Source: Firmicutes bacterium UBA4996 (GTDB taxonomy: Bacteria > Bacillota > Limnochordia > Darwinibacteriales > Darwinibacteriaceae). From it: a stretch of 16,849 nt of DNA. The translations under genes and the position numbers were made by a program. Shown here piece by piece: positions 13,438-16,849 of the stretch (the stretch's first letter is position 1; each line of letters opens with the position of its first letter). The stretch is from positions 69,218-86,066 of the forward strand of contig DGYW01000013.1 in the NCBI GenBank assembly GCA_002396805.1, in the 5' to 3' direction. Below the pieces are notes generated by a model that saw nothing but the letters and a program-made list of their open reading frames with translations, was not told where the DNA came from and searched no databases.

Positions 13438-14270
13438 GGTAATTCATGCCTGATTCTTTTTCGCCCCTTAAAAGAGCAATAATGCTCGTATCCAGCTGTT
13501 CTAGCATAAGCGATCGCTTCAGGCCAACGATGACCTACATCACCGGGAGTATGGGCATCTGAAGCAATGGTGATAGGTATATCCAATCTCGCTGCCTCGC
13601 GCAGCAAAGGCTCGGCTGGATAGATCTCTCCCACCGGTTTTCTAAAACCAGCTGTGCTAACTTCAATGGCCACATCTGCTTGTGCTATGGAATGGAGTAG
13701 CGATCTCCATTCAGTTCCTAGGCTTTGTTGTGCTCGATGCCCGAACACTTTAATCACATCTAAATGGGCTAACACATCGAATAATCTAGAGTGGACAAGC
13801 TGTTGCATTAAGCTAAGATACCGGGTGTAGACTTCGTCAATATCTCGCTGTGGCCAGCCTACTTGGAGATCAAAGTCGAAGGACCAGTAGTCAATAAAAT
13901 GCACCGATCCTAAGACAAAATCGAAATCGTACTGACCAAGCAAATTGCCAATACGCTCTTCGGTTATTGGAAAATAGTCTGCTTCCAACCCGAATTTGAG
14001 GGGAATACCAGTCTTACGCCCTGCTTCTAGAAGTTCTAAATATTCAGCCATAGAATACTTGAAATGTCTGCCCAGCCACTTTCTGACTTCAGGATCTTGC
14101 CTAGGATCCTCGAGGAGGTGTTCGTAGACGGGGAGAAACTCCTTGAACTGATGGGCGTGCTCCGTTATGCCGATTTCTGTTAGCCCACAACTCTGTCCTT
14201 GGATCCAAAATTTTTCTAACCAATCCAAGCTGAGCGGACCTTGTTCTAAATGCATGTGATAATCAATCAT
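13422..14270 (-). CDS. PHP-family histidinol-phosphatase-like hydrolase
   Basis: The 282-residue cytoplasmic metal-dependent phosphoesterase has the PHP fold. The first metal motif is D-Y-H-M-H (residues 3-7), the second G-I-T-E-H-A-H (34-40). Later blocks are G-L-E-A-D-Y, G-S-V-H-F-I-D, A-H-L-D and the terminal I-A-S-D-A-H. These match the HisK/HisJ histidinol-phosphatase branch, which hydrolyses histidinol phosphate to histidinol in histidine synthesis. No other his gene is nearby, so a different phosphate-ester substrate cannot be excluded. It starts with ATG one base after the ybaK stop, with GAGGGGG upstream, so translation is coupled to the deacylase gene. Confidence 0.82.
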   Translation of the reverse strand: MIDYHMHLEQGPLSLDWLEKFWIQGQSCGLTEIGITEHAHQFKEFLPVYEHLLEDPRQDPEVRKWLGRHFKYSMAEYLELLEAGRKTGIPLKFGLEADYFPITEERIGNLLGQYDFDFVLGSVHFIDYWSFDFDLQVGWPQRDIDEVYTRYLSLMQQLVHSRLFDVLAHLDVIKVFGHRAQQSLGTEWRSLLHSIAQADVAIEVSTAGFRKPVGEIYPAEPLLREAARLDIPITIASDAHTPGDVGHRWPEAIAYARTAGYEHYCSFKGRKRIRHELPYLSF

Positions 14271-14271
14271 G

Positions 14272-14754
14272 TTATTTTTCCCCCTCGATTGCTAGCTCTT
14301 CGATAGTGGCAGTTGTGGCCTTGACTAAGTCGGTTGGAGCAAGCTTTAGCTGTGCACCGCGGACTCCTGCGCTAACCACAATGGAATCATATTCTAGAGC
14401 GCCCCGATCTAAGAGAGTAGGATAGCGCTTTTTCATTCCTACCGGTGAACAACCTCCACGCAAATAGCCCGTTAAGCCTAGTATCTCTTTGCTCGGTACT
14501 AACTCCACCCTCTTGTTCCCAGTAACCATGGCTACTTTCTTCAGATTTAGCTCTCCATTCCCAGGAATACAGCAGATCACAATACCCTGCCGATCCCCAC
14601 GCACAACTAACGTCTTAAACACCTGCTCCACCGGTAGCTCGAGTTCCTGGGCCACGTGCTCTGCACTCAGATCTTCTTCATCAACCTCATACTCCAAAAA
14701 TTCGTACTCTATACCTAGACCATCCAAAAGCCTAGCTGCGTTGGTCTTCTTCAT
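14272..14754 (-). CDS. ybaK: YbaK/EbsC-type aminoacyl-tRNA deacylase (Cys-tRNA(Pro) deacylase)
   Basis: The 160-residue cytoplasmic editing enzyme hydrolyses mischarged tRNA in trans, typically Cys-tRNA(Pro) made by prolyl-tRNA synthetase. The catalytic Lys is Lys47 in V-F-K-T-L-V-V. The Gly-Gly-Cys-Ser-Pro-Val-Gly block (about 100-106) is the substrate pocket motif of the YbaK family, and E-L-N-L-K-K and L-R-G-G are also typical. The ATG is preceded by GGAGG 7 nt upstream. It is the first gene of a two-gene minus-strand operon with the PHP phosphatase. YbaK and the related ProX cannot be separated with certainty by eye. Confidence 0.88.
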   Translation of the reverse strand: MKKTNAARLLDGLGIEYEFLEYEVDEEDLSAEHVAQELELPVEQVFKTLVVRGDRQGIVICCIPGNGELNLKKVAMVTGNKRVELVPSKEILGLTGYLRGGCSPVGMKKRYPTLLDRGALEYDSIVVSAGVRGAQLKLAPTDLVKATTATIEELAIEGEK

Positions 14755-14887
14755 CAGCTTTCCTCCACTTCGTTATCACCCTAAATGTCTTCGCTTTTTG
14801 TAGACACTGTTCCTCCACACAGGAAATATTAAGCTGTACCACGAATTAGTTAATATGTAGTTTTTTAATAAAAGGATGTGGAAAAAG

Positions 14888-15694
14888 ATGTCTAGAAAGA
14901 AATACCTGACCACCTGTGTTTCGATAGTGATGATCTTCGTTGCAGCAACAGGAGTATTAGCCCAAGGGCAACCCTTAGTGATCGCTCATCGTGGGGCATC
15001 ATCACTTGCTCCAGAAAACACTTTAGCAGCAGTGCGTAAAGCCCTCGACTTGAAAGTGGATGTGGTAGAAATCGACGTTCATCGTACCGCAGATGGTGAA
15101 CTAGTGGTGATCCATGATGCCACTGTTGATCGGACCACAACCGGTTCTGGACCCGTTAATAGGTATTCGCTGGAAGAATTGAGAAGCCTCGACGCTGGAA
15201 GCTGGTTCAATCGTTCCTTTGCGGGCGAGAAGATCCCAACCCTCCGCGAGGTGCTGGAGACTACTAAGGATAAGGCTACCCTCTTAATTGAGCTCAAAGG
15301 TGAACGTACAGAGGTACGCACTGTAGAATTGGTGCAGGAGCTAGGCATGGCAGATCAAGTCATCATCCAGTCCTTTGATTTTCTCCAAATTCAAAAAGTC
15401 AAGCAAAAGTCCCCCGAAATCCCCACTGTCTTTCTAGTGAGGGAGCCAGAACATAAAGACGATCCCACCAAGGCTGCCTTATGGATGTGTAATATAGCAG
15501 ACTATGTTGGAGCTAGTGGGATTGGTGTGCGCCACAACTGGTTCACTCTAGAATTCCTAGAGTTAGCTCAAGAGCGACATCTGGATATTTTCGTTTGGAC
15601 AGTAGATCAGCAAAACGATATGAAGAAATTCATTAAGCACGGAGTACAAGGTGTTATCACCAACAGACCTCAGGATCTACAGAAGCTTCTGTAA
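14888..15694 (+). CDS. Secreted glycerophosphodiester phosphodiesterase (GDPD family)
   Basis: The 268-residue product has a signal peptide (about 1-25: R-K-K, hydrophobic core, V-L-A-Q). The mature TIM-barrel domain starts I-A-His34-Arg35-Gly-Ala-S-S, with P-E-N-T, Glu61-Ile-Asp63 and V-I-His76-Asp, the Ca/Mg-binding and general acid/base residues of GDPD enzymes. L-I-E-L-K-G and the terminal G-V-I-T-N-R-P also fit. It releases glycerol 3-phosphate from deacylated phospholipids, or possibly from teichoic acid-like polymers, outside the membrane. ATG 14888 is preferred because AAAGG (14871-14875) lies about 12 nt upstream. The in-frame ATG 14876 abuts that site. No terminator separates it from the next gene. 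Confidence 0.92.
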   Translation: MSRKKYLTTCVSIVMIFVAATGVLAQGQPLVIAHRGASSLAPENTLAAVRKALDLKVDVVEIDVHRTADGELVVIHDATVDRTTTGSGPVNRYSLEELRSLDAGSWFNRSFAGEKIPTLREVLETTKDKATLLIELKGERTEVRTVELVQELGMADQVIIQSFDFLQIQKVKQKSPEIPTVFLVREPEHKDDPTKAALWMCNIADYVGASGIGVRHNWFTLEFLELAQERHLDIFVWTVDQQNDMKKFIKHGVQGVITNRPQDLQKLL

Positions 15695-15740
15695 GCATGC
15701 CTTAATATGAGGAGTCAAGTAAATTTCTAGGAGTGGTGCC

Positions 15741-16849
15741 ATGAAAACGCTATTGAAGGTCTTGCTTACAATTATCCTCTCAGTTGTGCTCTTAATCGGA
15801 GGCCTAGTTGGTTATTTAGCCCTGACTGAATATCGGCCACAACCCATTATCCCTGTGCAACTTAGAGGAGGTCAACAGGACAGAGCCCTATCACCAGGGG
15901 ACGAATTAATCGTTACCTCCTTTAATATTGGCTATGCTGCTCTTGATCAAGATACCGACTTTTTCATGGATGGGGGTACAATGTCGAGGGGAATTAGTAA
16001 GGAACGGATTGAAGCCAACCTAACGAAAATAGTGGATTTCTTGAAGTGGCAAGACTCGGATATTTATCTCATTCAAGAGGTGGATCAAAAAAGCACCAGA
16101 AGCTACTCAGTGGATCAAAGGGCTAAGATTTCCGATTCTCTAGAGGATTACGATTCGAGTTTTGGTATCAACTATCAAGTGGGCTGGGTGCCGGTCCCCC
16201 TCCAACAACCGATGGGCAAGGTCCTGTCTGGGATTTTGACGCTATCTAAGTTCACCGTAAGTGATACTTCTCGTTATGTTCTACCAGGAGAATACTCGTG
16301 GCCAACCCGTTTAGCACAATTAGACCGTTGTCTGTTGGAGAGTCGAATTCCCCTCACCAACAGGAAAGAGTTGGTCATTGCCCATGTGCATCTCTCGGCT
16401 TATGATGAAGGCGGGTTTATACGCAACCAACAGCTCTCTTTTCTAGAAGAGTATGCCCGTAGCGAATACGCCAAAGGTAATTATGTGATCATAGGCGGGG
16501 ACTGGAACCATCTCTTGTCCAAGAATCCTGATGAATTTCGGGCTCGACATTCGGCTAATTGGCCCGACTGGCTACAGCTGCTTCCAAGAGACTTTCTCAG
16601 TGAGTTCAAATGGGCGTACGACGAAGAAATTCCGACTAATCGTAGTTTAGAAGCACCTTATAACCCCAAGACATCTTTCGTTGTTACTATAGATGGTTTC
16701 CTAGTTTCACCAAATATTGAGATCCTAGAAGTACGTGGTCATGATTTGGGTTTTCAGTTTAGCGATCATAATCCCGTGACAGTGCGCTTAAGACTTGAAC
16801 AAGCCTTCGAAGAACAAGACCTTATGGATGTAGAGGATACCCACGATTA
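15741..16849 (+). CDS. Membrane-anchored endonuclease/exonuclease/phosphatase-family protein, 3' end missing
   Basis: The frame is open from ATG 15741 to the window edge (369 codons), so the C-terminus is not seen. An N-terminal membrane anchor or signal (about 5-28) precedes an EEP domain. The metal and catalytic residues are Asn62 (S-F-N-I-G), Glu113 (I-Q-E-V-D), the His of the A-H-V-H-L block, Asp254-Trp-Asn256 (G-G-D-W-N), Asp318 (T-I-D-G) and Ser341-Asp342-His343-Asn344-Pro. All are present, so it should be active. The family contains sphingomyelinases, phosphoinositide phosphatases and nucleases. Extracytoplasmic members usually act on phospholipids or nucleic acids. AGGAG lies 7 nt upstream. 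It is 46 bases after the GDPD gene without a terminator, so the two may form an operon for extracellular phosphodiester breakdown and phosphate scavenging. Confidence 0.88.
   Translation, partial: MKTLLKVLLTIILSVVLLIGGLVGYLALTEYRPQPIIPVQLRGGQQDRALSPGDELIVTSFNIGYAALDQDTDFFMDGGTMSRGISKERIEANLTKIVDFLKWQDSDIYLIQEVDQKSTRSYSVDQRAKISDSLEDYDSSFGINYQVGWVPVPLQQPMGKVLSGILTLSKFTVSDTSRYVLPGEYSWPTRLAQLDRCLLESRIPLTNRKELVIAHVHLSAYDEGGFIRNQQLSFLEEYARSEYAKGNYVIIGGDWNHLLSKNPDEFRARHSANWPDWLQLLPRDFLSEFKWAYDEEIPTNRSLEAPYNPKTSFVVTIDGFLVSPNIEILEVRGHDLGFQFSDHNPVTVRLRLEQAFEEQDLMDVEDTHD

Overview
The window looks like chromosome from an anaerobic, endospore-forming member of the Bacillota, of moderate GC content. The evidence is a set of sporulation genes (SpoIIP, a YtvI-type membrane protein, a SPOCS/DUF3794-like protein, a LysM-SleB cell-wall hydrolase), strong AGGAGG ribosome binding sites, frequent TTG/GTG starts, and a c-di-AMP receptor of the PstA/DarA type. 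I cannot place the genus. No rRNA, tRNA, mobile element or CRISPR array was seen.

Layout. 1-490: the 3' end of a DUF445 membrane-protein gene and a two-way terminator. 500-2839 (minus strand): a beta-propeller/coiled-coil protein, a small thioredoxin-fold gene with an in-frame TGA, and a secreted CAP-domain protein. 2960-4958 (plus): a SPOCS-like cysteine-containing protein, a glycosyltransferase, and PstA. 4953-7334 (minus): IMP dehydrogenase (guaB), a short ORF of uncertain start, and a CPBP membrane protease. 7514-9595 (plus): a 3-hydroxyacyl-CoA dehydrogenase-like protein and acetate kinase, ending in a perfectly palindromic terminator shared with the convergent LysM-SleB hydrolase (9638-10408, minus). 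10569-13437 (plus): a YtvI-like permease-fold protein, DUF1614 and SpoIIP. 13422-14754 (minus): YbaK deacylase and a PHP-family histidinol phosphatase. 14888-end (plus): a secreted glycerophosphodiesterase and a membrane-anchored endonuclease/exonuclease/phosphatase-family protein cut by the window edge.

The main discovery is the 90-residue gene at 1239-1511 on the minus strand. Conventional gene calling would see only a 68-codon fragment beginning at a poor TTG. If the TGA at 1455-1457 is read as selenocysteine, the ORF extends upstream to an ATG with a good ribosome binding site. It then encodes a complete thioredoxin-like fold with a C-G-G-U redox motif. A GC-rich hairpin with a GGG apical loop lies 17 nt after the TGA, which matches the published bacterial SECIS geometry. 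I read it as a probable selenoprotein. The selenium-incorporation genes (selA, selB, selC, selD) are not in the window and would need to exist elsewhere.

Other points worth checking are perfect or near-perfect inverted repeats over the CAP-gene and ytvI promoters, an exact sigma-A consensus promoter in front of the LysM-SleB gene, and a coding-looking stretch after guaB that lacks a standard start. The dehydrogenase also carries an altered active-site motif, and SpoIIP appears to have an extra C-terminal membrane segment.
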